This document shows positions 16,452 to 25,652 of a stretch of DNA of 64,000 nt, piece after piece. The notes under the pieces were generated by a model. It was given only the letters and a program-made list of their open reading frames with translations, did no database searches and was not told the origin of the DNA. The translations under genes were made by a program, and so were the position numbers. The DNA is from UMGS1649 sp045604405. Lineage in GTDB: Bacteria > Bacillota > Clostridia > TANB77 > CAG-465. The stretch's first letter is position 1, and each line of letters starts with the position of its first letter. The stretch covers positions 82,040 through 146,039 of the forward strand of contig JAZUNZ010000018.1 of the NCBI GenBank assembly GCA_045604405.1, in the 5' to 3' direction.

Positions 16452-17624
16452 ATGAATGTAAGTAACTTTAGTACATACGTAAGAGCGGTAATAGAGGTTG
16501 AAGCAGAGGGCTTTTTTGTAGAAAGATTAATAAATCTATGTAAAATAAATAATATAAAAATATGGGATATAACGTATATAAATGAAGGAAGAATAAGATT
16601 TTGTGTGGCGCCTAAGAATTTTAAAAAGCTAAAACCATACGTCAAGAAAAGCAAATGCAAATTAAAGATAAAAAAGAAAAAGGGAATATATTTTGATATG
16701 TTTAGATATAGAAAAAGAAAGCTAGCAGTATATTTAGTACTAGCTTTAGTTCTTTTTGCGTTTATAATGTCAAATTTTATATGGAAGGTAAACATATCTG
16801 GCAATGAAAAAATTGCTACAAATACGATAGAGTCATTACTTAAAGATATGGGCGTTCATAGAGGGAAAATTAAATTTTTAATATCTAAAGGGAAAGTTGT
16901 AGATTTTTTAAGAGCAAATCTTTATGAAGCTGCGTGGGTAGGAGTAGATATCGATGGCACAGTAATGAATATTACTGTTAAAGAGAAAATAATATCCGAA
17001 GAAGAGGACAAAACATTCCCGGGCGATATTGTAGCTACAAAATCTGCTGTAATATCTAAAATTATTGCGGAAAATGGGACTGCAAAATTTAAGACAGGAA
17101 GTTATATAACAGAAGGAAGTGTTGCAATAGAAGGGGTTATACAAAGCGAGATTTTGGAACCAACTTATGTTCATGCAAGCGGAATTTTAAGAGGGGTAGT
17201 AGAATATTCATTTGAAAAAGAATATAAATATGAAGAACAAATCAAAGAATATACAGGTAAATCAAGGCGTGGAGTGGGCATAGGAATAAATAATAAAGAA
17301 TTTTTAATAAAATATTTGCCAAAAGAAAATAAATATGATATAAATAGTAAGGCAAAAATATTTGATATTTTTAGTGTAAGCATTTCGTTTATTTTTAATA
17401 CATATGATGAGTATATCTTAAAAGATATAGTAAAAACAAAAGAAGAACTTGTGCAAACAGGACAAAGTGATAGCACCCTATATTTTGAGGAAATATTAAC
17501 AAGTGATAGCAAAGTTGTAAATAGAGTTGAAGATCAAATAGAAACAGGAACGGGAATAATATATAAAGTTGTGTTAAGTGTCGAAGAAAACATAGGGAAA
17601 TTCGTAAAGACAGGGGAAAATTAA
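16452..17624 (+). CDS. yqfD: Sporulation protein YqfD
   Basis: 390 residues. Cytoplasmic N-terminal third (EVEAEGFFVERLINLC...), one membrane helix near residues 92-112 (LAVYLVLALVLFAFIMSNFIW), then an extracytoplasmic part starting KVNISGNEKI, reminiscent of POTRA-type domains, with GTGIIYKVVLSVEENIGKF at the end. YqfD is needed at stage IV of sporulation in Bacillus; exact function is unknown. Between yqfC and ybeY, the usual order. Confidence 0.9.
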   Translation: MNVSNFSTYVRAVIEVEAEGFFVERLINLCKINNIKIWDITYINEGRIRFCVAPKNFKKLKPYVKKSKCKLKIKKKKGIYFDMFRYRKRKLAVYLVLALVLFAFIMSNFIWKVNISGNEKIATNTIESLLKDMGVHRGKIKFLISKGKVVDFLRANLYEAAWVGVDIDGTVMNITVKEKIISEEEDKTFPGDIVATKSAVISKIIAENGTAKFKTGSYITEGSVAIEGVIQSEILEPTYVHASGILRGVVEYSFEKEYKYEEQIKEYTGKSRRGVGIGINNKEFLIKYLPKENKYDINSKAKIFDIFSVSISFIFNTYDEYILKDIVKTKEELVQTGQSDSTLYFEEILTSDSKVVNRVEDQIETGTGIIYKVVLSVEENIGKFVKTGEN

Positions 17625-17627
17625 GAG

Positions 17628-18125
17628 ATGGGTATAAGTATAGATTATTACACTAATTATGAGATTCAAGAAATGATCGAAAAGTACAACAAATTTATTG
17701 AAGATTACAAGGATACAATTGATAAACTTGTAGCAAAGGCGTTCAAATTAGAAGGCTTTAGTATACCTAATGTATATATAGGTATAGGTGTAGTTACCGA
17801 AGAAGAAATTAAACAAATTAATAGTGAATTTAGAAAGGTGGACGCTCCAACTGACGTCCTATCTTTCCCTATATTTTCGAAAGAAGAATTGGCTAAAATG
17901 AAAGAGGACAAGTATGATACAGAGACTTCTATAGGAGATATAGTTTTATGCATGGATGTTATTGAAAGACATGCGAAAGAATATGGGACAGGCTTTAATA
18001 GAGAAATGCTATATATGATAGTGCACGGTATATGTCATCTTTTAGGATATGACCACGAAATAGAGGACGAAAAGAAAGAAATGCGCATACTTGAAGAAAA
18101 AATATTAGAAGGATGTGAAAAGTAA
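17628..18125 (+). CDS. ybeY: Endoribonuclease YbeY (rRNA maturation/quality control)
   Basis: 165 residues. The zinc-binding signature HGICHLLGYDHE (HxxxHxxGxDH) is near residue 130, preceded by TDVLSFP and IGDIVLCMDV, all family hallmarks. YbeY is involved in 16S rRNA 3' maturation and 70S ribosome quality control. Starts three bases after yqfD; the next gene starts at the base after its stop codon, so a single transcript is likely. Confidence 0.95.
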   Translation: MGISIDYYTNYEIQEMIEKYNKFIEDYKDTIDKLVAKAFKLEGFSIPNVYIGIGVVTEEEIKQINSEFRKVDAPTDVLSFPIFSKEELAKMKEDKYDTETSIGDIVLCMDVIERHAKEYGTGFNREMLYMIVHGICHLLGYDHEIEDEKKEMRILEEKILEGCEK

Positions 18126-18920
18126 TTGGACGAAAAGCTTAAAGACAAAAATTTAGATCAAAACTTAGATAACAAACATAAAAACAAGACGTTCTTTTCT
18201 GCAACGAAAAATGCGTTAAATGGAATTATACACGCATTTAAAACTGAACGAAATCTAAGAATAGATTATTTAATAGGAGCATTAGTTTTAATTGTGAGTT
18301 TATTTTTCGACTTTACAAAAATAGAACTCATTTGTCTTGTTATAACTGTGGGCTTTGTAATATTTGCAGAGATGATAAATTCTACGGTTGAGTATATAGT
18401 AAATTTAGTCAAAACAGAATATGATTTAAATGCTAAAGCAGCAAAAGACATTGCTGCAGGTGGTGTTTTGATAGCAAGTATAATAGCAGTAATTGTTGCA
18501 TATATTTTATTTGTAGATAAGATAAAGCAAGCATCTACTGAACTACTTGCAGCAGTTTTAAGCTCTAAAGCACATATGCTCGTTACGATACTTTTTATAG
18601 TAACTATACTTGTTGTTATACTTAAGGGAGTATTTAGCAAGGACAAAGATAACAACTATGTAAAAGCTTTTCCTTCAGCTAGAGTGGCAATAAGCTTTGC
18701 GCTTTCTACTTACTTATTTATAATAACTCAAAATTTAATTGTTGGTGGTGTAGCGCTAGCATTAAGCTTTATAGTAAGCTCTATTAAAAGAGAGAATGAT
18801 AAAACTACAATAATACAAATTGTACTTAGTGCGCTTTTAGGAATACTGCTTGTAGTAAGTGTTTACCAACTTACCTTTATAACACCTTACTTATCTAATT
18901 TTACAATTAAATTATTCTAA
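18126..18920 (+). CDS. dgkA: Diacylglycerol/undecaprenol kinase with C-terminal PAP2-like domain
   Basis: 264 residues from a TTG start that abuts the ybeY stop. After a charged 25-residue N-terminus, residues ~26-130 form the trimeric DgkA kinase: FKTERNLRIDYLIGALV and the catalytic EMINSTVEYIVN. Residues ~140-260 add four or more membrane helices with KAFPSARVAISFALSTY, a weakened version of the PSGH motif of membrane PAP2 phosphatases (the motif His is Arg here). The kinase half should phosphorylate undecaprenol or diacylglycerol; the second half may be a non-catalytic relic. Confidence 0.82.
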   Translation: MDEKLKDKNLDQNLDNKHKNKTFFSATKNALNGIIHAFKTERNLRIDYLIGALVLIVSLFFDFTKIELICLVITVGFVIFAEMINSTVEYIVNLVKTEYDLNAKAAKDIAAGGVLIASIIAVIVAYILFVDKIKQASTELLAAVLSSKAHMLVTILFIVTILVVILKGVFSKDKDNNYVKAFPSARVAISFALSTYLFIITQNLIVGGVALALSFIVSSIKRENDKTTIIQIVLSALLGILLVVSVYQLTFITPYLSNFTIKLF

Positions 18921-18951
18921 AAATAAATTGAAATAAAAAAGTGAACGTATA

Positions 18952-18991
18952 ACCCTCTAAAATATGTAAAACATATTTTAGAGGGTGTTTT
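18952..18991 (+). terminator. Terminator hairpin directly before the next start codon
   Basis: ACCCTCTAAAATATGT and ACATATTTTAGAGGGT form a 16-bp perfect stem with an AAA loop followed by T6. The descending arm includes AGAGGGTG, which is also the only plausible ribosome site for the gene at 18994. Confidence 0.85.
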
Positions 18992-18993
18992 TT

Positions 18994-19866
18994 ATGGACT
19001 ATTTTAGTGTAATTGTTTTAATAATAGTAGTATTTATATTTATGGCAGATAGAAAAACGAAAACTTTAGAACAAACAATAAAAGAAAACAGTAGTATCTT
19101 AGAAGAAGTAGAAAATGTAAAACAAAACATGAAAATAATAACAATCGATTCAAAAGATATGAATTATGATAAATTATTTAAAAGCATACAAGAAGAAAAT
19201 TTAGAGGTACAATATATTTTTATTCAAAATAATGAGATGAATTTAACGCATGATGCAATAGACACATTAATTGCAAATTACGTTGTAAATGAAAAAAGAC
19301 CATGTGGTTTTAATTTGATATATAGCTATAATGAGAAAAAATGGTCTATCAAAAAAATATATGTAGATATAATTAATTATTTAAATATCTTTAATAGACA
19401 AGAATTATCTACGTATGGAATTATAATATTAAAAAAAGAAGATGATTTAAATAATGAGAAAAGGTTTAAAGAAAATTTAATATCATATACAGCAAATGAA
19501 TCTACCAATGTTAATTTTTCAAATAAAGAAATTAAAAAGGACAAATTAAAGAGAATCTATGTTGATAAATTAAATAGGGCAAACATATCCATAATAATAA
19601 AAATGTTATTGTTAATATTTTCAGGTTCAATTATCACGACAAATTTAATATATTCTATATTAAATGTAAATAATAATATAAACGCTGTCATAATAGCTTT
19701 AGTTATATACTATTGTTATTCATATATAATAAGATATATATATATTCCAATAGGAAAACAAAGAGTAATTGCTTCGTATATATTTCCAATATATTTTATA
19801 GCCTACATAATAGTGAGCATTTATACTTTAGTATCAAAAGTTATAAACAAGGTACATGCATCATAA
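18994..19866 (+). CDS. Membrane protein of unknown function (1+2 helix topology)
   Basis: 290 residues. One N-terminal membrane helix (residues ~4-20), a central soluble region of ~180 residues starting with a likely coiled coil (TLEQTIKENSSILEEVENVKQNM), then about three hydrophobic helices at the C-terminus (IIIKMLLLIFSGSIITTNLIYSI and following). A stretch VQYIFIQNNEMNLTHDAIDTLI vaguely recalls nucleotide-sugar transferase folds, but the motifs needed are absent. The ATG lies in the T tract of the preceding hairpin. Possibly expressed with the small gene that follows. Not recognised. Confidence 0.6.
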   Translation: MDYFSVIVLIIVVFIFMADRKTKTLEQTIKENSSILEEVENVKQNMKIITIDSKDMNYDKLFKSIQEENLEVQYIFIQNNEMNLTHDAIDTLIANYVVNEKRPCGFNLIYSYNEKKWSIKKIYVDIINYLNIFNRQELSTYGIIILKKEDDLNNEKRFKENLISYTANESTNVNFSNKEIKKDKLKRIYVDKLNRANISIIIKMLLLIFSGSIITTNLIYSILNVNNNINAVIIALVIYYCYSYIIRYIYIPIGKQRVIASYIFPIYFIAYIIVSIYTLVSKVINKVHAS

Positions 19867-19884
19867 TATGTAGTGGTGATTAGC

Positions 19885-20019
19885 ATGAAAAAAAGATTTC
19901 TTATAGGAATAATTTTAATTATCATTATATTTATTTCATTTATTGTTATAAGGGAGAGCGCTAAAAGATACAACCATCAAAGACATAGCGTAATAAAAAA
20001 CTATAACTTTATGAAATAA
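19885..20019 (+). CDS. 44-aa membrane peptide
   Basis: ATG at 19885 after GTGGTGATTAGC. Sequence begins MKKRFLIGIILIIIIF, one membrane helix (4-23), then a basic tail ending NYNFMK. It lies 18 bases after the preceding membrane-protein gene and just before the pilin-like gene at 20072. Small size and lack of homology leave it uncertain. Confidence 0.45.
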   Translation: MKKRFLIGIILIIIIFISFIVIRESAKRYNHQRHSVIKNYNFMK

Positions 20020-20071
20020 TAATATTGATAATTTTTTTTTTTTCGTATACAATATGTGCAAGGTGAGATAA

Positions 20072-21688
20072 GTGAAAAAAGGAATATCATTAGTAAGCGT
20101 AATTATATCAATAGTAGTAATGACTATATTAGCAACGGTTGTTGTAACTACAGGGATAGATTCATTTGGTTCTGCAAACGTTAATGCGTTTGCAACTGAA
20201 ATATTAAATATACAAACAGCAGTAAATGAATATTATTATAGATATAATGCGTATCCGGTGGGAACTATTACTGCCATAAATGTATCAAGTATGACTGAAA
20301 GAGAGTTAGCTCAGTTTAATGGAGAAACAATTGTAAATAACAATATAACACTAAAACTAGTTGACTTAAGCCTAATTGGAATAAATGACACAAAATATGG
20401 CAAACAAGAATATTCAACAGATGTGTATGCAATATCTGAACAAACTGGTAGGGTATATTATTTAGCTGGAATAGAATACGAAGGAGTTGTGTATTATACA
20501 CCAACAGAGTATTTATATACCGCTTTTAATATGCAAGATGTAGTAGATAATAATTTATTAGCACCAAAAGATATAAAAACATATGATGTAATATTTACAC
20601 CAAGTAGTGTAGCTTATACTAATAAACCAATAGTGGTAGAAATAAAACTGCCAAGCTCGGCTGCTGTTAATAAAATTATAGCAACTAATTCAAAATCTGT
20701 AAGTACAGAAACAGTAGAGGGACCATATAAAGTTTTTAAAGTAAATGAAACATCAACAGATAAAACGGGAAATTATACTATAGAAGTAAATTATACATAT
20801 AATGGAGTTCAAAAAACATCAAAATATGAAGTAACAAATTATGATGCGACGCAGCCCACTATAAGTGTGACAGAAGAAAAATCTAATGGGTTAAGAAAGA
20901 TAAATATAACAACAAATGATACAATAAGCGGAGTAAAAACCATAAAATATGTAGAGGCATCGGCGAAAGAACAAGCGTATTTTCAAACATATGGAAAAAC
21001 AATTTCTACGCCTCAACTTATATTAGATTCAGACAGTGATTATACACTTTATGTTGAAGACAAAGCTGGAAACTACAATATATTAGAAGCTACAGAATAT
21101 GCTATATATTCTGAGGCGGACAATTCCCTTACATTTTTGCGTTCTGGAGTTGAAATTGTAGCAGGAAGTACTTATAGTGGAAAAGTAGCTACAGCTGTTT
21201 ATACAGATTTTTATTCTTCAAGTAAGTGGGAGAGCTATAAAGAAAATATAACTAGCGTAATGGTGGAAGATAGAATAAGTCCTACTAGCACAGCGTATTG
21301 GTTTGACGATTTTAAAAAATGTACTCAAATGAATCTGGAAAAGTTAGATATGTCCAGTGTAACAGATATGAATAACATGTTTGAAAATTGTGGCTATAAT
21401 GCAACGGATTTTAAAATAACAGGGATGGACAAATGGGATGTATCAAATGTAAAAAACATGGAGCTAGCATTTGGTTACATGGGGTATTTGGCAACAAATT
21501 TTGATATTGGCAACTTAAGTAGTTGGAATACAGGATTGGTTGAAAATATGAAATCGATGTTTGTAAGTGCTGGTCTAAACGCTGATTGGTCGCTAGACTG
21601 TAGCAATTGGAATGTTTCTAATGTAAAATCATATGCAGCTTTTAATAAAGACATAGCAACAAAAGTAACACCTCCAAACTTTATATAA
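20072..21688 (+). CDS. Type IV pilin-like adhesin with Ig-like and BspA/DUF285 repeats
   Basis: 538 residues, GTG start after AAGGTGAG. The N-terminus MKKGISLVSVIISIVVMTILA is a class III (prepilin) signal with cleavage expected after Gly4, then the pilin helix ending near residue 30. Residue +5, normally Glu, is Ser. Residues ~170-345 hold two Ig-like beta domains (the second with TNDTISGVKTIKYV and LYVEDKAGNY). Residues ~370-530 match the BspA/Mycoplasma-lipoprotein (DUF285) repeat pattern: LDMSSVTDMNNMFENC, WDVSNVKNMELAF, WNTGLVENMKSMF. It reads as a large minor pilin presenting an adhesive domain at the pilus tip. Confidence 0.8.
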   Translation: MKKGISLVSVIISIVVMTILATVVVTTGIDSFGSANVNAFATEILNIQTAVNEYYYRYNAYPVGTITAINVSSMTERELAQFNGETIVNNNITLKLVDLSLIGINDTKYGKQEYSTDVYAISEQTGRVYYLAGIEYEGVVYYTPTEYLYTAFNMQDVVDNNLLAPKDIKTYDVIFTPSSVAYTNKPIVVEIKLPSSAAVNKIIATNSKSVSTETVEGPYKVFKVNETSTDKTGNYTIEVNYTYNGVQKTSKYEVTNYDATQPTISVTEEKSNGLRKINITTNDTISGVKTIKYVEASAKEQAYFQTYGKTISTPQLILDSDSDYTLYVEDKAGNYNILEATEYAIYSEADNSLTFLRSGVEIVAGSTYSGKVATAVYTDFYSSSKWESYKENITSVMVEDRISPTSTAYWFDDFKKCTQMNLEKLDMSSVTDMNNMFENCGYNATDFKITGMDKWDVSNVKNMELAFGYMGYLATNFDIGNLSSWNTGLVENMKSMFVSAGLNADWSLDCSNWNVSNVKSYAAFNKDIATKVTPPNFI

Positions 21689-21778
21689 ATAAAATTTGTG
21701 TGAAATAATGAAATTATGTTTAATATATTAAATATTTGTGATAATATATAATAGATTTATGAAAGGTAGGTAATAAAA

Positions 21779-22207
21779 ATGGCAGAAAAGAAAAAAGTTG
21801 AAACAAAAGACGAAATAATTGGTGGAGTATCTGAGACAAGTGGAGTGAATGTAGAAATTGCAAGTAACCTTACAATATCTGAAGATGTTATAGGAATAAT
21901 TGCAGGACTTGCTGCAGCAGAAGTAGAGGGAGTATCTGGAATGACTCTAGGCTTTGTAGACGGAATAAATCAAATACTGGGAAGTAATAAAAAATACTCA
22001 AAAGGAGTAAAAATTGAATTAGATGGTAATGAAGTAGTAATTAATCTGTATGTTATAGTTAAGTACGGGGTAAAAATACCAGACGTAGCATTTTCAATAC
22101 AAAACTCTGTAAAGGATTCTGTTGAAACTATGACAGGCCTTAATGTAAAATCTGTAAATATAAACGTTCAAGGGGTTACTTTTGAAAAAGAAACTGAAAT
22201 AGAATAA
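21779..22207 (+). CDS. Asp23/Gls24 family envelope-stress protein
   Basis: 142 residues with ISEDVIGIIAGLAAAEVEGVSGM and GVKIPDVAFSIQNSVKDSVETMTGLNVKSVNINVQGV, the two halves of the Asp23 domain. In staphylococci Asp23 is tethered to the membrane by AmaP. Here the amaP and DUF2273 genes are 9 kb away, with the pilus cluster in between. A terminator follows the gene. Confidence 0.93.
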   Translation: MAEKKKVETKDEIIGGVSETSGVNVEIASNLTISEDVIGIIAGLAAAEVEGVSGMTLGFVDGINQILGSNKKYSKGVKIELDGNEVVINLYVIVKYGVKIPDVAFSIQNSVKDSVETMTGLNVKSVNINVQGVTFEKETEIE

Positions 22208-22210
22208 TTT

Positions 22211-22244
22211 AAACGGCTATGGTTTTTGCCATAGTCGTTTTGTA
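22211..22244 (+). terminator. Rho-independent terminator
   Basis: AAACGGCTATGG and CCATAGTCGTTT pair around TTTTTG, followed by T residues, after the asp23 gene. Confidence 0.8.
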
Positions 22245-22401
22245 ATAAAAGCCTAAATACTGCACAGAATATTACAAAAATGTTACGTCAATTTAACAAT
22301 TAACTAACAATGAAAAAAAATGTTGATTTATGAAAAAATATGTGTTAAATTAATAATAGATTTAACAAAAGAAACAAATGAGATTTACTAAAGGAGTCGG
22401 T

Positions 22402-23994
22402 ATGGGAGCTTGTCTAGGAATTTATTTAGGAGACAAAATAATAAAATATGCGAAGTTAATCCGTGATGAAAAAAGCAAAGGGATTAGCTTGTATTCTTGT
22501 GGAACTAAATATGTTGCAGGTAATAAAGAAGTTGCCATTAGCGAAATAATTGAGCAAACAGGAAGTGCCAATGATTTACTATGCTTAAATTTATCAGACT
22601 ATTCTAGAATGCAAATAGAAGTGTTTAAACAACTAGGTAAAACGGACATGCAAAGTGTTATAGGCTTGGAAGTTTCAGACTACGTAACAAGTAGAGGACT
22701 TAATGATAAAGCAATAGATTATAGATATATTTTTATGGATTCGCTTATATCTAATGATAGTTACACTGCTGAAGTTGCTGTAACAGACAAAGCGAACATA
22801 AACAGATATTTAGAAAATGAAAAATATTCAAAATTAACAGGCCTATATCCACAAGAGTATATTTTGGACAATATGGTGCAAGATAATTCTAATTATGTTA
22901 TAGCTAATGTTGACGAAAAAACGCAATTAATTAGTGTTGTTAATGGCAGAATAAGACAGATAGCAGATATAGACATAAACATGCAAGACATATTGAACAC
23001 AATAGCAGAGCAAGAAGGTTCTTACTCTAAAGCGTGTGATCTATGTAAGAGTATAAATGTATTATCTGATGAGAGTTTATCTCCTAACATTGAAAGAGTT
23101 ATAGAGCCAACAATACAGGATTTATTAAACAGAATAAAGAGCAAATTAGAAGAAAATAAAATTGCTTACGAAAAGATATATTTAAACGGATTAATAAACC
23201 TATTTATAAATATAGAGATATTATTTGAACAATTTTTTGGTATAGTTACAGAAAAATTAAAGCCTCATTTCTTAAATTTAGATGATGTATCTAATATAGC
23301 AGAAGCAATAGAGGCAAGTGATGCAATAGCATTAGCATATGAAGGCCTTGAGGGGTTAATATTAGAAGCAAACTTTGTTCAAAACAAGAACAACAAACAA
23401 GCATTTAGTGGATTGTTTAGTAAAGGCGATAAATTAAGTGGCGATAAACCTAAAATGTCAATTATGCCAAATATAAATCTCGAAAAGATTGAAAAAGCGT
23501 TAATGTTTACTAATTTAACGGCTGGGGCAGTATTTGCAGGATACTTTGGTTTTAGTTCGGTTTATGACGCACAGATGACAAAAATAGAAAATGGTGTTAC
23601 GAATAAAATAAATAATTTAAAGCTAGAAACTGCAGAAATAACATCTGATACTAATTATATAAATGAAAATACTAACAGATATGTGACTTTAAATAATTAC
23701 ATTTCAGATACTGTTGAAAAGATTAAAGCGGGTAAGATTGGAAAATATACAACATACAATGTTGCTAATTTTATGCAAAAGGTTGCAAAATATATTCCAA
23801 CTAACGTTCAATTACAAACAATATCTTCAAATGATAACAAAACAGTTTCGATAGTGGCAAAATCTACTTCGTATGCTGAACTTGGTTATTTTATATCTCA
23901 ATTAAAATTACAAGGTATACTTGAGAACATAAAAACAAGTAATGTTCAAAACGGTACATATGTAACAGTTACGATTGGTGGTGATTTGCCATGA
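22402..23994 (+). CDS. pilM: PilM-PilN fusion, pilus assembly platform
   Basis: 530 residues; start at 22402 follows AAGGAGTCGGT (an ATG at 22378 has no ribosome site). Residues 1-~340 are PilM-like, an actin-fold ATPase (GIYLGDKIIKYAKL at the N-terminus, then YVIANVDEKTQLISVVNGR and a late EAIEASDAIALAYEGLEG). Residues ~365-530 are PilN-like: one membrane helix (ALMFTNLTAGAVFAGYFGF), a coiled coil and a small ferredoxin-like domain (VQLQTISSNDNKTVSIVAKSTSYAEL). In most pili these are two proteins linked by a short PilN peptide; here they are joined. Overlaps pilO by four bases. Confidence 0.85.
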   Translation: MGACLGIYLGDKIIKYAKLIRDEKSKGISLYSCGTKYVAGNKEVAISEIIEQTGSANDLLCLNLSDYSRMQIEVFKQLGKTDMQSVIGLEVSDYVTSRGLNDKAIDYRYIFMDSLISNDSYTAEVAVTDKANINRYLENEKYSKLTGLYPQEYILDNMVQDNSNYVIANVDEKTQLISVVNGRIRQIADIDINMQDILNTIAEQEGSYSKACDLCKSINVLSDESLSPNIERVIEPTIQDLLNRIKSKLEENKIAYEKIYLNGLINLFINIEILFEQFFGIVTEKLKPHFLNLDDVSNIAEAIEASDAIALAYEGLEGLILEANFVQNKNNKQAFSGLFSKGDKLSGDKPKMSIMPNINLEKIEKALMFTNLTAGAVFAGYFGFSSVYDAQMTKIENGVTNKINNLKLETAEITSDTNYINENTNRYVTLNNYISDTVEKIKAGKIGKYTTYNVANFMQKVAKYIPTNVQLQTISSNDNKTVSIVAKSTSYAELGYFISQLKLQGILENIKTSNVQNGTYVTVTIGGDLP

Positions 23995-24659
23995 AAAAAT
24001 ATTTAAAATTAATAATATTATCTGCGGTATTAGTTACTGTAATAACATTAATAACTCTTGTTATGATATTTGATATGGATTTAGGATTATTTAAAAGCTT
24101 ATCTATATCAGGTATAGAGCAAAAGAAAATGAGTGTGGACGCGCTAATGCTTGAACAGAAAATGGAAGAAATAAATAATTCTCTTGCAAAAGAAAAATTA
24201 GAGATTTCAAAAAACTCTTATGATGTGGCAAAACAGACTTATGAGAATATAGATGAATCTACTATTGAAATAGTTCAAGAGGCTACTAAAGAAGAAAAAT
24301 ACTTTATTGAATATTTGTGGATTGTGTTAGGAAACTACGCTAGCGCGAATAATCTGGGAATTAGCATTATTACACCAGACTCTACAATTGTTAGTGAAAA
24401 TCAAAACACAGAAAATGGACAAAATGAAAATAAGGAACAAACTGAAGGTACAACAAATATAGATACTAGTTTATCATCAATCTCTAATGGTATAAAAATA
24501 AAGATTGAAGGTAGATATGCTAACGTAGCAGACTTTGTATTTGATGTTGAAAATGATAAATCTTTAAGATTTAGATTAGACAATATAAAGATGGCTTATG
24601 CAGGCGATAATACAATACAAGCAATATTTGATGTTTTAAGTTTATCTGTATTAAAGTAG
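23991..24659 (+). CDS. pilO: PilO-like inner-membrane assembly protein
   Basis: 222 residues. One membrane helix near the N-terminus (LKLIILSAVLVTVITLITLVMIF), a coiled coil (~45-95), a low-complexity Asn/Glu/Gln linker, and a C-terminal fold ending VADFVFDVENDKSLRFRLDNIKM, the typical PilO ferredoxin-like strand/helix pattern. It would pair with the PilN half of the preceding protein to align the pilus platform. ATG overlaps the pilMN stop. Confidence 0.8.
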   Translation: MKKYLKLIILSAVLVTVITLITLVMIFDMDLGLFKSLSISGIEQKKMSVDALMLEQKMEEINNSLAKEKLEISKNSYDVAKQTYENIDESTIEIVQEATKEEKYFIEYLWIVLGNYASANNLGISIITPDSTIVSENQNTENGQNENKEQTEGTTNIDTSLSSISNGIKIKIEGRYANVADFVFDVENDKSLRFRLDNIKMAYAGDNTIQAIFDVLSLSVLK

Positions 24660-24671
24660 GAAGGTGAGATT

Positions 24672-25004
24672 GTGGGAAAAACAGGTTGGATAATTTTTAG
24701 TGTTATCTGTGTTGTCATAGTGGTAGCAGCATTAGTAGTTATGCTAGTTTTAGTACCACAAGTAGAGCATAGTGGAACTCAGCCAGGTGAATATGAAAAT
24801 ATTGCTAAACAGGAGTACACTTTTAGCGGAAATACAAGTAAACTAGAACAAGAATACAGTATAACTTCAAAAGATGTGGAAAAAGGTAAAAAGACAGATA
24901 AGTATGAAGAAGGAAATATAAATCCTTTTACACCTAAAAACGAAGTTACAATTTATAACGAACCAACATTGGAAAATGACATTTCAGGAGAGCTTAGTAA
25001 ATAA
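24672..25004 (+). CDS. Small single-pass membrane protein in the pilus cluster
   Basis: 110 residues, GTG start after GGAAGGTGAG. Helix at residues 5-30 (WIIFSVICVVIVVAALVVMLVLV), then a hydrophilic, charged tail with no cysteines (NPFTPKNEVTIYNEPTLEND). Position directly after pilO is where a PilP-like or accessory component would sit; the sequence is too short and simple to prove it. Followed by an 80-base gap before the main pilin gene. Confidence 0.55.
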   Translation: MGKTGWIIFSVICVVIVVAALVVMLVLVPQVEHSGTQPGEYENIAKQEYTFSGNTSKLEQEYSITSKDVEKGKKTDKYEEGNINPFTPKNEVTIYNEPTLENDISGELSK

Positions 25005-25084
25005 GCACAATAAAATTAGGTTAATTCACAGCCTTACCTTGGCGGTGGTTAATATATAAAATTCATTTATAGGAGGAATTTAGA

Positions 25085-25486
25085 ATGAAAAAAGGTATTT
25101 CTTTAATCGTATTAGTTATCACAATAATCGTTATGATTATAATAGCAGGAGCTATAATAATCTCTTTAAACAGCACAAACATAATAGAAAAAGCTAACAC
25201 AGCAGTTGATGCTTCAAACGCTTCTGAATTATATTCATTAGTTGCATTAACATACATGAACCAATATGTAAGTTACTGGGAAGCTAAACAATCTATATCA
25301 ACTGAAGATGATGCTGCAAACCAAATCCCTAACGCTGCAAGAGTTGCAGCTGATCCAACAGTAGCGGCTATGATAAACGAATTAAACAACAACACAACTG
25401 GAGCAGTTTATTCTGTAGTTGACGTTGCTGGAACAAACAAAGTTAAAGTACAAGTTGTAGTTAACGGTGTTACAACTCAATACTAA
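25085..25486 (+). CDS. pilA: Major type IV pilin
   Basis: 133 residues with a strong TAGGAGGAATTTAG site. MKKGISLIVLVITIIVMIII is a short prepilin leader (cut after Gly4) followed by the pilin helix; +5 is Val instead of the usual Glu. The globular part is short and Ala/Asn/Thr-rich (NTAVDASNASELYSLVALTYMNQYV) and ends in beta strands (KVKVQVVVNGVTTQY). No Cys pair. Codon use in this gene favours AAC, GCT and GCA, and is more uniform than in its neighbours, consistent with high expression. Best candidate for the pilus shaft subunit. Confidence 0.85.
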   Translation: MKKGISLIVLVITIIVMIIIAGAIIISLNSTNIIEKANTAVDASNASELYSLVALTYMNQYVSYWEAKQSISTEDDAANQIPNAARVAADPTVAAMINELNNNTTGAVYSVVDVAGTNKVKVQVVVNGVTTQY

Positions 25487-25553
25487 TATTAATTAAAAAA
25501 TATTAAGATTAAAGATAAATTTAATTTTTAAAAAACTAATACGAAAATGTACA

Positions 25554-25590
25554 TAGGACATATGCATAATAAATAATGTATATGTCCTTA
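25554..25590 (+). other. Hairpin downstream of the major pilin gene
   Basis: AGGACATATGCAT and ATGTATATGTCCT pair around AATAAATA, with one mismatch and no long T run. It may attenuate read-through or stabilise the pilin transcript, giving more pilin than assembly proteins. Confidence 0.5.
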
Positions 25591-25652
25591 GTACTAATAT
25601 TATATTTGTTTGAGGATTCGTCTTGAAACAAGTATATTAAAAGGAGGGTTAT

